Origin: Ochrobactrum teleogrylli
GTDB taxonomy: Bacteria; Pseudomonadota; Alphaproteobacteria; Rhizobiales; Rhizobiaceae
Direction: 5' to 3'
DNA length: 64,000 bases
Assembly: GCF_006376685.1 (NCBI RefSeq)
Contig: NZ_VEWL01000008.1
Location: forward strand, 124,001-188,000
Made by a program: the position numbers and the translations under genes
Shown here: piece after piece, positions 7,902-17,780 of the stretch
Layout of the letters: each line of letters opens with the position of its first letter
How positions within the stretch are numbered: position 1 is the first letter of the stretch
The notes under the pieces: model-generated
Database searches by the model: none
What the model was told of the DNA's origin: nothing
The model's input: only the letters and a program-made list of their open reading frames with translations

Positions 7902-9701
7902 TCAACCGTCGTGGTGAAGCTGCGGAAACAGGCACTCAACAAACTTGGCCGCTGTTGGTCTTGGTTCATGGTTGGCTAGCCCTGGTCGCTCATTGGCCTC
8001 AATGAAAATGTATTCTGGACTATCCGGTTGCTTGACCATAAAGTCGATGCCCACCACCGGAATATTGATTGCACGCGCGGCACGACAAGCCGCATTGACT
8101 AGCTCGGGATCGACAATATATGTGACGTCATGAATGGTCCCGCCAGTATGCAGATTGGCAGCCTTGCGCACCGTGATTTCATGGCCGTCTTCTAGTACGC
8201 TATCGAGCGATAGCGCCTGCTCTTGGAGACATCTTTTAGTTTCAGCGTCGATAGGGATGCGGCTTTCACCGCCAGTAGCGGCAGAGCGACGACGTGATTG
8301 AATCTCGATGAGCTTTCGAACAGATGTCTTTCCGTCACCCACCACACGTGGCGGGCGACGCACCGCCGCTGCGACAAGCTGATAATTGATAATAACCAGA
8401 CGCAAATCCTCACCATCAAAACAAGCTTCCAGCAGAACCCGATCACAAACAGTGCGCGCCTGTTTGATTGCCGTTTGCAGCTGCTTCATATCGGATATTC
8501 CAACAGATATCCCCCGGCCCTGTTCTCCGCGCGCCGGTTTGACGACAAGCTTCCCATGTTGACGCAAGAAAGCTTCGAGCATTTCAGGGCGTGCGTCGGC
8601 AGAAATCTGTGCAGGCACGACCAGTCCCGCTTTTTCAACAACCCGTCTGGTCACGGCCTTATCATCACAGATCGACATCGCAACGCCGGAGGTCATCTCA
8701 GACAGGCTCTCACGACAATGAATCGAACGCCCCCCATAAGAGAGACGAAAGAAGCCGCCTTCCGCATCTGTTACATCAACCTGGACACCCCGGCGCATTG
8801 CTTCATCCACAATGATCCGCGCATAGGGGTTAAGCGCCTCAACGGCTTCGAGACGAGATGCGAAGAACTTTTCATTGATTGCGTTTTTGCACTTCACTGC
8901 AAAAAGCGGAACGCGATTGAATCCGAGTTTTTCATAAAGACGGATAGCGTTTTCATTGTCATGGAGCACCGACAAATCCATATGACGCAACCCACGCGCC
9001 TGAAAATGTTCGGCCAGCATGCGCACCAGCTTTTCACCAATGCCGGGTTGACGCGCCTGCGGATGAACCGCGAGGCACCAGAGGGACGCCCCGCGATCAG
9101 GATCGTCGAACAAGCGCTGATGGTCGATGCCAGTGACCGTTCCGACAATTTCGCCAGTGGCGTCGTCCTGAGCGACAAAATAGGTCACAGCGCGGTTGAC
9201 CCGCTCGGCAGAAAAGAAATCTTCCCGAAGCTGAACCATCCCGCACGCTGCATAGACCCCGTTGATACCATCTGCATCAATTTCCGAAATGGCGCGACGA
9301 ATGGTGATGCCACGTGTGCGACGCCCGCCAGCCCGGTAGGTCGACAGTTCCAGACGGTAAGTATGCGACGGATCGAGAAAAATCTCGTGCGGTGCCAGCG
9401 ACAATAGCACATGCGGATCGCTGACATAAAACAGGATATCTCTACTTGCCGGAGCTTCGGCCCGCATCGCGTCAACAATGGCTTGGTTGCTGTCGAATGT
9501 CTGAGCAAACAACAAACGGCCCCATCCACAATCGAGTGCTACATTGCGATGCCTGCTATCAGTTTCCGCCTTATGGCCTTGAGAATGCTCCTGGTAAAAC
9601 CCTGCACTTTCAGGCGTGCGCAAGCGGGTCAGACGATGCGAAAGAGCCTTGCCGCCCCTGGCTTTCTGCCGGGTCATACGGTCCTCACCATGGTTATGCA
9701 T
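7902..9701 (-). CDS. ngg: N-acetylglutaminylglutamine synthetase (GNAT plus ATP-grasp)
   Basis: A 599-residue cytoplasmic enzyme of the osmolyte pathway that makes N-acetylglutaminylglutamine amide. An N-terminal region is followed by an acetyltransferase (GNAT) domain around residues 155-290 (LAVHPQARQPGIGEKLVRML, then NAIRLYEKLGFNRV). A cyanophycin-synthetase-like ATP-grasp domain occupies the C-terminal half (KLVVKPARGEQGRGISVGI, then FIEANERPGL). This pairing next to an asparagine-synthase-like amidotransferase is diagnostic of the pathway described in Sinorhizobium. Its ATG abuts the asnO stop and its ribosome site (GGAGGCATAA) lies in the end of asnO, so the two are co-translated. Confidence 0.92.
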   Translation of the reverse strand: MHNHGEDRMTRQKARGGKALSHRLTRLRTPESAGFYQEHSQGHKAETDSRHRNVALDCGWGRLLFAQTFDSNQAIVDAMRAEAPASRDILFYVSDPHVLLSLAPHEIFLDPSHTYRLELSTYRAGGRRTRGITIRRAISEIDADGINGVYAACGMVQLREDFFSAERVNRAVTYFVAQDDATGEIVGTVTGIDHQRLFDDPDRGASLWCLAVHPQARQPGIGEKLVRMLAEHFQARGLRHMDLSVLHDNENAIRLYEKLGFNRVPLFAVKCKNAINEKFFASRLEAVEALNPYARIIVDEAMRRGVQVDVTDAEGGFFRLSYGGRSIHCRESLSEMTSGVAMSICDDKAVTRRVVEKAGLVVPAQISADARPEMLEAFLRQHGKLVVKPARGEQGRGISVGISDMKQLQTAIKQARTVCDRVLLEACFDGEDLRLVIINYQLVAAAVRRPPRVVGDGKTSVRKLIEIQSRRRSAATGGESRIPIDAETKRCLQEQALSLDSVLEDGHEITVRKAANLHTGGTIHDVTYIVDPELVNAACRAARAINIPVVGIDFMVKQPDSPEYIFIEANERPGLANHEPRPTAAKFVECLFPQLHHDG

Positions 9702-11477
9702 TTATGCCTCCTGCGTCTGGAGCCACATCTCCAACAGGCCCGCCTGCCACAATTCCGATCCACGCAGTGGCGTGATGTGGTCTGAGGGCTTTGTGAACAG
9801 ACGCTCCAGGTAATCGCGCTGAAAAAGCCCACGTTCGCGCGCCTTCTGGGATGACAACGCATCGCGCAACATGTCGAGATAGGGCCCTGCGATATATTTG
9901 AGCTGCGGCACCGGAAAATAACCCTTCTTCCGGTCGATGACCTCGCTTGGGATGATCTTCCGCGCAACGTCCTTGAGGATGCCTTTGCCGCCATCGCGCA
10001 GCTTTTCCTCAGGAGGTATCCGCGCTGCCAGTTCAACGAGTTCATGGTCAAGGAAGGGCACCCGCGCTTCCAGCCCCCATGCCATCGTCATGTTATCGAC
10101 GCGTTTGACCGGGTCGTCCACGAGCATCACATTGGTATCGAGCCTCAACGCGCGATCCACGGGCGTATCGGCGCCATCCTCAAGCAGCCTTTGTTCGAGA
10201 AGTTGCTGGCTGTAATCCTGTTCGGACATCCACTCTGGAGACAATTGCGTTGCAAGCACCGCATGCGTCCGGTCGCGGAATCCCTTGGCATAGTCGCTGA
10301 CCACATCGTTGGAATCAATGAGAGGCGGATACCAGTGATAGCCACCGAACACCTCGTCTGCGCCCTGCCCCGATTGGACAACCTTGATGTGCTTCGACAC
10401 TTCCTTCGAGAGAAGGTAAAAGCCCACATTGTCATAGGAAACCATCGGCTCCGACATGGCGGCAATGGTTCCAGGCAAGGCGTCCATGAGATCCGCCGAC
10501 GGAACAAAGATTTTGTGGTGATCCGTGCCGAAATGCTTGGCTATCAGGTCCGAATAGACGAACTCATCGCCTTTCTCACCATTGGCTTCTTCGAAGCCGA
10601 CAGAAAAACTCATAAGGCCGGTCTGACCTGCTTCAGCCAGCAGCCCTACAATGAGGCTGGAATCCACGCCGCCGGAAAGAAGAACGCCGACCGGAACATC
10701 AGAGATCATGCGTCTTTTGACTGCCACACGGAGCATGTCCAACAATTGCTCCTGCCATTCCTCACGGCTCAGAGCGCTGTCACCCGGCAGTCGGCGATAG
10801 GGCGCCTGCCAGTAAATCCGGTCTTTGAAATTGCCATTGGCTTCATAGACGCGCATCGTTGCAGGTGGAAGCTTACGCACACCTTCATAGATCGTGCGCG
10901 GCGGTGGAACGACCGCGTGAAAGCTCATGTAATTGTGGAGAGCAGCGCGGTCGATCGAAGTATCAACGCCGCCAGCTTTCACCAATGCTGGCAGCGAAGA
11001 CGCAAAACGCAACGCGCCGCGGACCTCGGCAAGATAGAGCGGCTTTATCCCGAAACGGTCGCGAGCGAGAATGATCCTTCCCGTATCCCGTTCGTGGATT
11101 GCGAATGCGAACATACCCAAAAATCGGGAGACGCAATTTTCTCCCCACGCATGCCAGGCCTTCAGGATCACTTCCGTGTCTCCATCGGAGAAGAAGTGAT
11201 AACCCTTTGCTTCAAGTTCTGCACGCAACTCGCGGAAATTGTAGATGCATCCATTGAAAACCAGTGTGAGACCGAGGTCGGCGTCGATCATTGGTTGCTG
11301 CGATTTTTCGGAAAGATCGAGGATCCTCAGTCTTCTGTGACCGAAGCCAATATTGCCCCGGATGACGATACCAGATGCGTCCGGCCCTCGGGGGCTTAAA
11401 ACATCCGCCATTTTCGAGACTGCCGAAACCGATGGCGAACCGCCATCGAACCTGACTTCTCCGCAAATTCCACACAT
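9702..11477 (-). CDS. asnO: N-acetylglutaminylglutamine amidotransferase
   Basis: Asparagine-synthase-like amidotransferase, 591 residues, amidating the dipeptide in the NAGGN osmolyte pathway. I start it at 11477 because this gives MCGICGEVRF, placing the class II glutaminase nucleophile Cys at position 2; an in-frame upstream start would bury it. The glutaminase domain spans about residues 1-210 and the synthetase domain follows with the pyrophosphatase loop VLLSGGVDSSLIVGLL near residue 260. It is the first gene of the asnO-ngg pair. Expression is probably osmotically induced, as known for the family; no operator is proven. Confidence 0.92.
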   Translation of the reverse strand: MCGICGEVRFDGGSPSVSAVSKMADVLSPRGPDASGIVIRGNIGFGHRRLRILDLSEKSQQPMIDADLGLTLVFNGCIYNFRELRAELEAKGYHFFSDGDTEVILKAWHAWGENCVSRFLGMFAFAIHERDTGRIILARDRFGIKPLYLAEVRGALRFASSLPALVKAGGVDTSIDRAALHNYMSFHAVVPPPRTIYEGVRKLPPATMRVYEANGNFKDRIYWQAPYRRLPGDSALSREEWQEQLLDMLRVAVKRRMISDVPVGVLLSGGVDSSLIVGLLAEAGQTGLMSFSVGFEEANGEKGDEFVYSDLIAKHFGTDHHKIFVPSADLMDALPGTIAAMSEPMVSYDNVGFYLLSKEVSKHIKVVQSGQGADEVFGGYHWYPPLIDSNDVVSDYAKGFRDRTHAVLATQLSPEWMSEQDYSQQLLEQRLLEDGADTPVDRALRLDTNVMLVDDPVKRVDNMTMAWGLEARVPFLDHELVELAARIPPEEKLRDGGKGILKDVARKIIPSEVIDRKKGYFPVPQLKYIAGPYLDMLRDALSSQKARERGLFQRDYLERLFTKPSDHITPLRGSELWQAGLLEMWLQTQEA

Positions 11478-11688
11478 AAAAAGGGTCAAAACCTCCATTG
11501 TCATCACGAGAGCGATTTCAAACGGGAATCCGTTTGTCCCTGCCCTCGTTCATTGCACAGCCCGAAAACTGCTTTACAGCTTACGGGCAATGCCCTCACG
11601 AAAGGGGCCGTCGCATATCAACTGGCGGCGGCCCTCATAGTTGCAAATGCAAGAGCGCCGGGATGGTTCCCATTTTTATCGGTTTTTC
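11478..11688. promoter_or_regulatory. asnO upstream region with palindrome
   Basis: 211 bases between asnO and the end of the GntR gene. It contains a perfect inverted repeat CAAACGG-GAAT-CCGTTTG at 11519-11536, about 42 bases from the asnO start, a possible regulatory or leader hairpin. No other gene was seen in this stretch. Confidence 0.45.
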
Positions 11689-12468
11689 CTAATTAGCTCC
11701 GCCAACTGTCTTGGCCTTCGCGAGCATATAATCTTCGGCGGCCAGCATATGTTCGTAGGCGATGCGTCGTGCATCCTCTGGTCTGTTCTCTATAAGTGCG
11801 GCCAGCAGGCGGTGCTGGAAAACGAGGCCAGCTTCGCGGGATGCAGGCGTTGGATCTGCATAGATGCCCCTTGCGACAGGCAGGTTCCGCAGAAGATGGT
11901 GCGTCAGCCCGCAGATGAAACCGAGCAGTCGGTCAGGACACAATCGCGCCAGCAGCGAATGGAAATCGAGTTCCGCCACACGCTGCTGGTACTGATCGTC
12001 CAGATCGATAGGCGGGCGATCATAAAGGCGCATGGTATTTTCCAGTTGGATGATATCGCGTTGCATGAGCCTGCCTGCCAGCAATGCGGCAATTTCCGGT
12101 TCCAGAAGTTTGCGGATGGAGTAGATTTCGCTCAAGCTCGGCTGATCAAAGAAGAAGAAGCTGCCCAGCATTTCCATAGCATGTCGTGCCGATGGCTCCG
12201 CCACAAATGCGCCGCCGCCCGGCCCGCTACGCGTATAGATAAGGCCTTGCGTTTCAAGTGCTTTCATTGCCTCACGAACAGTCCCCTTGGCGGCTTTGAA
12301 CTGATCGATCAATTCCTTTTCCTGAGGCAACCGGTCCCCGGGCTCCAAGGTTTTCGCCCGAATGAAATCCTTGATGCGGTCGGCGATCTCTTCCGGCCTG
12401 CGCTTGGCTTTATTCACGCGGGCAAGCGCCCGTGTTTCGTCCTTGTTTTTAAGGTCCGTCTTGACCAT
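11689..12468 (-). CDS. GntR-family regulator, FCD subfamily
   Basis: 259 residues. A basic N-terminal arm precedes a GntR winged helix (about residues 28-95: LEPGDRLPQEKELIDQF, then AKGTVREAMKALETQGLI) and a C-terminal all-helical FCD ligand domain (FHSLLARLCPDRLLGFI). The gene starts 6 bases after the stop of the upstream ATPase gene, so it is the last member of the peptide-importer operon and probably controls it. Such regulators often bind small carboxylates or amino-acid derivatives; the ligand here is unknown but could be a peptide or NAGGN breakdown product. Confidence 0.87.
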   Translation of the reverse strand: MVKTDLKNKDETRALARVNKAKRRPEEIADRIKDFIRAKTLEPGDRLPQEKELIDQFKAAKGTVREAMKALETQGLIYTRSGPGGGAFVAEPSARHAMEMLGSFFFFDQPSLSEIYSIRKLLEPEIAALLAGRLMQRDIIQLENTMRLYDRPPIDLDDQYQQRVAELDFHSLLARLCPDRLLGFICGLTHHLLRNLPVARGIYADPTPASREAGLVFQHRLLAALIENRPEDARRIAYEHMLAAEDYMLAKAKTVGGAN

Positions 12469-12474
12469 ACGCTT

Positions 12475-13272
12475 CTACTCTTTCCTGATGCGGGGTGCGC
12501 TTTCCAGCAATTGTCGCGTATAGGCGTGTTGCGGATGAGCGAAAAGATCATGGGTCGGGGCTTCTTCCACAATTTCTCCGAAGTACATCACCGCCACCCG
12601 ATCTGAAATTGCTTCCACAACCGCAAGATCGTGACTTATGAAAAGATAAGAGAGATCGAACTCCCGTTTGAGCTGGTCCAGGAGCAATAGAACCTGAGCC
12701 TGCACCGAAACATCAAGCGCACTGACTGGTTCATCCAGCACGATAATCTCGGCCTCCGCTGCGAGTGTTCGCGCTATGGCAATCCGCTGTGCTTGCCCGC
12801 CTGAGAACTCATGCGGATAGCGTTCCAGCGTGTCTTTTGGCATCTGCACGGCATCAAGCAGTCGCACCATCTTCTGTTTGCGCTGCGCCGTGTCGAGTTT
12901 GCCCAGAAGCTTAAGCGGAACGTCAAGAATTTGTCCTATCGTCTTGCGCGGGTTGAGCGAAGCGACAGGGTCCTGAAAGACGTATTGGATGACCTTGCCA
13001 AATGCTGAAGCCCCGGCTTTGCGCAGATCGGTCGCATCGCGATCCGCGATTGTCATGTTCCCACTTGTGGGTTCCGTCAGCCCGACAAACATGCGCGCAA
13101 GGGTGCTCTTGCCGGAGCCGCTTTCGCCGACCACCGCAAGGGTCTCCCCCCGCCGCAGATCAAGAGATACTTTTTTAACGGCATCAACCTGATGGCGTTT
13201 TCGACCGAAGAGCGTTCGTCCCCCGCCGAACGTTTTGGTCAATTCACGTGCACTGATCGCAATTTCACTCAT
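12475..13272 (-). CDS. Peptide-type ABC transporter ATP-binding protein (DppF/OppF)
   Basis: 265-residue ATPase of a dipeptide/oligopeptide/nickel-type importer. Walker [10 protein letters not shown] near residue 51, Q-loop YVFQDPVASLNP, signature FSGGQAQRIAIARTL near 157 and Walker B IIVLDEPVSALDVS are all present, with the class-typical C-terminal tail (HPQHAYTRQLLESAPR). Its start overlaps the stop of the fused permease-ATPase gene by four bases. It would work with the second ATPase domain fused to the DppC-like permease. Confidence 0.9.
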   Translation of the reverse strand: MSEIAISARELTKTFGGGRTLFGRKRHQVDAVKKVSLDLRRGETLAVVGESGSGKSTLARMFVGLTEPTSGNMTIADRDATDLRKAGASAFGKVIQYVFQDPVASLNPRKTIGQILDVPLKLLGKLDTAQRKQKMVRLLDAVQMPKDTLERYPHEFSGGQAQRIAIARTLAAEAEIIVLDEPVSALDVSVQAQVLLLLDQLKREFDLSYLFISHDLAVVEAISDRVAVMYFGEIVEEAPTHDLFAHPQHAYTRQLLESAPRIRKE

Positions 13273-15068
13273 GCTGTCATGCCTTTATTCCTGCGTCCAA
13301 AGACTTTAGCTACTTTGTCCAGAAAACTTGCGCCCTGTCCGAGTTCTGGCACGCACGCAATGAGCCGCTTGGTATAGTCATGCTGCGGGTTGGACAGGAC
13401 TGCCCTCGCCGTGCCAGTCTCGACAATCTCGCCATCCTTCATCACCGCAACGCGGTCGCAGATTTCTGAAACCACGCCAAAGTCATGGGTGATGAACAAC
13501 AGCGCAATGCCGCGTTCACGCTGCAATTCGCGCAGCAAATCAAGAATTCTGGCCTGTACCGTTACATCGAGCGCCGTCGTCGGTTCGTCGGCGACGATGA
13601 TATCGGGATCATTTGCCAGAGCCATTGCAATGCCAACACGCTGGCGCTGGCCGCCGGAAAGCTGATGCGGATAGTGACTGGCGCGTTCTCTGGCGTCTGG
13701 AATGCCAACTTTTTCAAGCAGTGCTATTGCTTGCGCGCGCCGCTCCGTTGCAGTGATGCGCCGATGCGCTCCGATCGCTTCCTCGACCTGCCAGCCGATG
13801 GAATACATCGGATGCAATGTCGTGAGCGGGTCCTGAAACACATAGGCCACCTTGCTGCCGCGAAGGACCGTCAGTTCCGTCTCCGGCATGGAAAGCACAT
13901 CCCTGCCCTCAAGAAATATGGAGCCGTTGCGAATAAGCCCGGGCGGCGATGCGACAAGCCCCATGATTGAAAGTGCAGTAACGCTCTTTCCTGATCCGCT
14001 TTCCCCAATGAGGCCAAGACATTCCCCCCGTTCCAACTGGAGAGAAACATTTTTGACGGCAGGGGAGAAATGCCCGCCGCTGACGAACCCTGTTTCCAAC
14101 CCATCAATCGACAATGCCGCATTGCCCAATATTTCGGGTTTTGTAACTCGATCTCTTGCGACTTCGGTTCGTGCACCGGGACGCGCAAGGGCACCGGACC
14201 GTAGGCGTGGATCAAGAACGTCGCGTACACCGTCTCCAAGGACATTCAAGCTAATCACAAGCAGGAAAATCATCAGCCCCGGAACAATCGACACATGCGG
14301 GGCATTGAAGAGCTGCGCCCTGCCCTCACCCAGCATCGAACCCAGATCAGCTTGTGGCGGCTGCGCGCCCAGACCGAGAAAGCTGAGACCAGCCGTTTCG
14401 AGGATCATCCAGCCGGCAGTCGTAGACATGGTGATGACGACTACCGGCATCACATTGGGAAGGACTTCGCTCGCTAATATCGAGATGGGGTTTTTTCCAG
14501 AAAGCCGCGCCGCGTCGATGAATTCGCGATGTGCGAGACCCAGCGTAACACCGCGTACATTGCGCGCAAAGAACGGGATATTGACGACGGCTATTGCAAA
14601 CAGCGCATTCATCAGTCCGGGGCCAAGAACTGCGACAATCGCCAAAGCAAGCAGGATATAGGGAAATGCCATCAGCATATCGACACCGCGCATCATGAGA
14701 TTATCGGTGCGCCCACCCACAAAGCCAGCGACGAGACCGATAGAAGAACCGATAACAGCCGCGATCAAAGTAGCAGCAAAACCCACTGCCACCGATACAC
14801 GCGTCCCCCAGATGACCCGGCTCAGGATATCCCGGCCCAGTTGATCCGTTCCAAGCAAATGGCCGGACGTGAACAAGGGCTGCAAGCGCGTCGCGGGTGA
14901 CGTGGCATCCGGATCGGGTAACGGCAGCAAAGGCGCCGCCAGAACGACAAGGCAGATCGCGACCAGCAGAAAAAAGCCGAAAGCGGCCAGCCGATTGCTC
15001 ATGAGCAGCCCCCATGAGGTCAATCGTGTCTGCGCCGCAACCGCCGCACTTGGTGTCAGCAAACTCAT
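13269..15068 (-). CDS. Fused peptide ABC permease (DppC) and ATPase (DppD)
   Basis: A 599-residue fusion of two subunits that are usually separate. Residues about 1-300 are a DppC-like permease with the characteristic [20 protein letters not shown] segment and an EAA loop ([19 protein letters not shown]). After a linker of about 30 residues, residues 325-599 are a DppD-like ATPase: Walker [10 protein letters not shown], signature [15 protein letters not shown], Walker [14 protein letters not shown]. No stop or frameshift separates them. Genes on both sides overlap by four bases. Such fusions occur in some alphaproteobacterial peptide systems. Confidence 0.92.
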   Translation of the reverse strand: MSLLTPSAAVAAQTRLTSWGLLMSNRLAAFGFFLLVAICLVVLAAPLLPLPDPDATSPATRLQPLFTSGHLLGTDQLGRDILSRVIWGTRVSVAVGFAATLIAAVIGSSIGLVAGFVGGRTDNLMMRGVDMLMAFPYILLALAIVAVLGPGLMNALFAIAVVNIPFFARNVRGVTLGLAHREFIDAARLSGKNPISILASEVLPNVMPVVVITMSTTAGWMILETAGLSFLGLGAQPPQADLGSMLGEGRAQLFNAPHVSIVPGLMIFLLVISLNVLGDGVRDVLDPRLRSGALARPGARTEVARDRVTKPEILGNAALSIDGLETGFVSGGHFSPAVKNVSLQLERGECLGLIGESGSGKSVTALSIMGLVASPPGLIRNGSIFLEGRDVLSMPETELTVLRGSKVAYVFQDPLTTLHPMYSIGWQVEEAIGAHRRITATERRAQAIALLEKVGIPDARERASHYPHQLSGGQRQRVGIAMALANDPDIIVADEPTTALDVTVQARILDLLRELQRERGIALLFITHDFGVVSEICDRVAVMKDGEIVETGTARAVLSNPQHDYTKRLIACVPELGQGASFLDKVAKVFGRRNKGMTA

Positions 15069-16012
15069 GTGCGAATCCTCGGATCAAGCATGGTCTGGAA
15101 AATATCGGCAACCAGATTGAAAAGGACGTAGCTCGCAGCCACCACAAGCACACCGCCTTGGACCAGCAGAATATCGCGCGTGGATATTGCCTTCACCAGC
15201 ATCGCGCCTATGCCCGGCCATTGAAATACGGTTTCGATATAGACCGCTCCGCCCAGCACAAACCCTGCCTGTATACCGATCACGGGAATGACACTGACAA
15301 GTGCAGCGCGAAACGCATGGCGGTAGATCACTCGTCGCTCGTTCAGCCCCTTGGCGCGGGCGGTGCGGATATAGTCTTGTCGCAAAACTTCCAGCATCGC
15401 GCTGCGCGTCAATCGGGCGATAACACCCGCCGCCACAACGGCAAGTGTTGCAGCCGGTAAGATCAGGTGCCAGATCAAGTCCTTCAGATCACCGCCGCCA
15501 TAGACGGCATACATACCGGATGCGGGCAGAATTCGCCAATGAACAGCGAAAAGATAAATCAGCAGGAGACCGAGCCAAAATGAGGGGATGGAAATTCCAG
15601 CAAGAACGACGAAGGTGATCGCCCTGTCCGCCCAACCAAACTGACGTACGGCTGAGACGATGCCCGCCAGCAATCCGACGATGGAACACAGGACGAGCGC
15701 CACGCCAGCCAGGATCAGTGTCGCATGAAATCGTTCCAGAACCTCATCGAGTACCGGCCTGTTGAGAACGAAGGAACGGCCGAAATCGCCATGCAGCAGA
15801 TTGCCGATCCAGATGAAATACTGCTGCACGAGAGGCTTATCCAGACCAAGATCGCGGTTTACTCGCTCGACGTTTTCAGGCGTTGCATAGGAGCCGAGCA
15901 ATGCGGTTGCCGTGTCGCCGGGGATCATGGCCATCACGAGAAAAACAATGATCGAAAGTCCCAGCAACACCGGGATCACCGCTACAAGGCGTTTTAAAAT
16001 ATAGGCTGGCAT
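15065..16012 (-). CDS. Peptide-type ABC transporter permease (DppB)
   Basis: Inner-membrane permease of 315 residues, beginning MPAYILKRLVAVIPVLLGLS, the standard DppB opening. The ATG at 16012 is preceded by AAGGAGGG at proper spacing; the frame extends 58 codons further upstream but without family similarity. Six hydrophobic segments and an EAA-type loop (RTARAKGLNERRVIYRHAFR) are visible. It partners the DppC half of the adjacent fusion protein and overlaps its gene by four bases. Confidence 0.92.
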   Translation of the reverse strand: MPAYILKRLVAVIPVLLGLSIIVFLVMAMIPGDTATALLGSYATPENVERVNRDLGLDKPLVQQYFIWIGNLLHGDFGRSFVLNRPVLDEVLERFHATLILAGVALVLCSIVGLLAGIVSAVRQFGWADRAITFVVLAGISIPSFWLGLLLIYLFAVHWRILPASGMYAVYGGGDLKDLIWHLILPAATLAVVAAGVIARLTRSAMLEVLRQDYIRTARAKGLNERRVIYRHAFRAALVSVIPVIGIQAGFVLGGAVYIETVFQWPGIGAMLVKAISTRDILLVQGGVLVVAASYVLFNLVADIFQTMLDPRIRT

Positions 16013-16074
16013 TTCAAGCCCTCCTTTAAATCCGAGATACTGCTGCCCTAGACTTTGGCAAGCGGGCTTGAGGC

Positions 16075-17637
16075 TTACTCCTTTGTCACCGTTTTCAGAT
16101 GCAGCAGGAAGGACGGTTGCAGCTTGAAGCCTTTGACGGCAGCGGTTGTCACCGCATTCTGTTTCCAATTGGCTACGAAAAGCCATGGCGCGTCGTCATG
16201 CACAATCGCCTGTACCTCGCCGTAGAGCTTGCCGCGTTCGGCCTGGCTGTTCGACGTGCGCGCTTTTTCAAGAAGCGCGTCCAGTTGCGGGTTGGAATAA
16301 TAGCCGGAATTAAATCCGCCCTTGTCAGGCAAGGCATCAGTCCGCAGCGTCAGATACGGCACCGTATCCGGGTCATTGGTCATCCACGCCATTTCGGCCA
16401 TATCGGCTTTGCCTTCGAGACCCGTGTTCACGCGGCCCAGAAAGGTGTTCCATTCGTAAGTCTCGATTTTAACCTTGAACCCAACGGCCTGAAGATCCGC
16501 CTGGATCGCCGCCCCCATGGTGATGGGATCAAGCATGCCAGAGCCGCCCTCTGTCACATAGAAAGTGATTTCCGGATTGGTGACACCGGCCTCGGCCAGC
16601 AATGCTTTGGCCTTTTCGGGGTCATAGGGATAAGCCTCCGTCTTGTCTTCAACCCAGTTGAACGCCGGTGGAATGGGACCGGCTGCAACAGTCGCGGAGC
16701 CTTGCAAAACATTATCGACAAGCGCCTGTTTGTTGACTGCATAATTTGCAGCCTGCCGTACCTTCTTATCAGCGAAAGGGCCAGTTTTTGCATTCAGAAT
16801 AGTGAACCAGACATGAGGTCCGGCCTGTTCCGCTACGGCAAAATTCGCGTCCTGTTTGAACGTGGCAAGATTGTCTGGCGGCACTTCCACCATGACATCG
16901 AGGCCACCAGCCATCATTTCTGCAACGCGGGTATTCGGATCAGTTATTGGGCGGAACACAACGGCTTCCAAAGCGGGCGCGCCGTCCCAGTAATCGGGGT
17001 TTCGTTCCACCACAACGCGTTGACCGGATTGCCATTCGGCAAATTTGAACGGACCTGTTCCCGATGGATGCCGCCCAAACTCCTTGCCATATTTCTTCAC
17101 AGCTTCGGGCGAAACGATAAGACCCGTCGGATAAGCCAGATTGGACAGAAATGGCGCAAATGGCTCTTTCAATTTGAACTCGACTGTTGTCGGATCAATC
17201 GCATTGACGGCTTCAATCGAGGAGAAATTGAACGAAAGCGGAAATGGCCCGGTGTTGTAGAAAGGATGATCCACCTTCAACATCCGATCAAAGTTGAACT
17301 TCACCGCCTCGGCGTTGAAATCGGACCCATCATGAAATTTGATACCCTGACGCAGCTTGAACCGATAAGTCTTGCCGTCATCTGAAATGGTCCAGCTTTC
17401 GGCCAATGCAGGTTCAACCTCGAGCGTCCCATCCTTATAGCGCACGAGACCATCATAGATATTGACCAGAATACGGAAATCATTGGTTGCGGTCACCGTA
17501 TGCGGATCGAGCGATTGTGGCTCCGCAATCTGCCCCACGATCAACACGTTGGGCGGCGTTTGAGCCAAGGACGGCATTGCCGGTCCCGCAATTGCGAGCG
17601 CCATTGCCGCCAGCGCAGCACGAAATAATCTTCTCAT
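16075..17637 (-). CDS. Peptide-type ABC substrate-binding protein (family 5)
   Basis: Periplasmic binding protein of 520 residues. It has a clear Sec signal peptide (MRRLFRAALAAMALAIAGPA, cleavage likely after SLAQ) and the family 5 pattern: EPQSLDPHTVTATNDF, LAESWTISDDGKTYRFKLRQ, and GTGPFKFAEW. It is the first gene of the importer operon, with ribosome site AAGGGGAT before the ATG. Its ligand is not readable. Its position between the NAGGN synthesis genes and an M42 peptidase makes a small peptide or NAGGN-like compound an attractive candidate. Confidence 0.9.
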   Translation of the reverse strand: MRRLFRAALAAMALAIAGPAMPSLAQTPPNVLIVGQIAEPQSLDPHTVTATNDFRILVNIYDGLVRYKDGTLEVEPALAESWTISDDGKTYRFKLRQGIKFHDGSDFNAEAVKFNFDRMLKVDHPFYNTGPFPLSFNFSSIEAVNAIDPTTVEFKLKEPFAPFLSNLAYPTGLIVSPEAVKKYGKEFGRHPSGTGPFKFAEWQSGQRVVVERNPDYWDGAPALEAVVFRPITDPNTRVAEMMAGGLDVMVEVPPDNLATFKQDANFAVAEQAGPHVWFTILNAKTGPFADKKVRQAANYAVNKQALVDNVLQGSATVAAGPIPPAFNWVEDKTEAYPYDPEKAKALLAEAGVTNPEITFYVTEGGSGMLDPITMGAAIQADLQAVGFKVKIETYEWNTFLGRVNTGLEGKADMAEMAWMTNDPDTVPYLTLRTDALPDKGGFNSGYYSNPQLDALLEKARTSNSQAERGKLYGEVQAIVHDDAPWLFVANWKQNAVTTAAVKGFKLQPSFLLHLKTVTKE

Positions 17638-17654
17638 CGAGCGATCCCCTTTCG

Positions 17655-17691
17655 TTATGCCAATTTAGCTAACTCTAATTTATAGGCATAA
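17655..17691. promoter_or_regulatory. Inverted repeat upstream of peptide importer
   Basis: TTATGCC (17655-17661) and GGCATAA (17685-17691) flank a segment containing the palindrome TTAGCTAA (17665-17672), in the 5' region of the binding-protein gene. Candidate operator for the GntR protein of the same operon; weak evidence. Confidence 0.35.
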
Positions 17692-17736
17692 ACTGTTCTG
17701 GATCAACAAATTATCATAATAAATTTCATACTGCTG

Positions 17737-17759
17737 AAAAAGGCGGACCTCAGCCCGCC
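17737..17759 (-). terminator. Terminator after the M42 peptidase gene
   Basis: On the minus strand GGCGGGC-TGAG-GTCCGCC (one G-U pair) is followed by TTTTTC. It lies about 20 bases after the M42 stop and before the importer promoter, so it ends the doeC-doeD-M42 transcript. Confidence 0.75.
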
Positions 17760-17780
17760 CATAAACTGTGAAGGTTTCCG

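Noticed and set aside
8298-9407. Plus-strand frame opposite ngg
   Set aside because: Antisense shadow; the minus-strand frame has GNAT and ATP-grasp motifs.
10044-11399. Long plus-strand open frame opposite asnO
   Set aside because: It is antisense to a well-supported enzyme gene, has His/Arg-rich composition typical of shadow frames and no recognisable domain.
16099-17385. Long plus-strand frame opposite the peptide-binding protein gene
   Set aside because: Antisense shadow of a confident gene; no start signal or family similarity.
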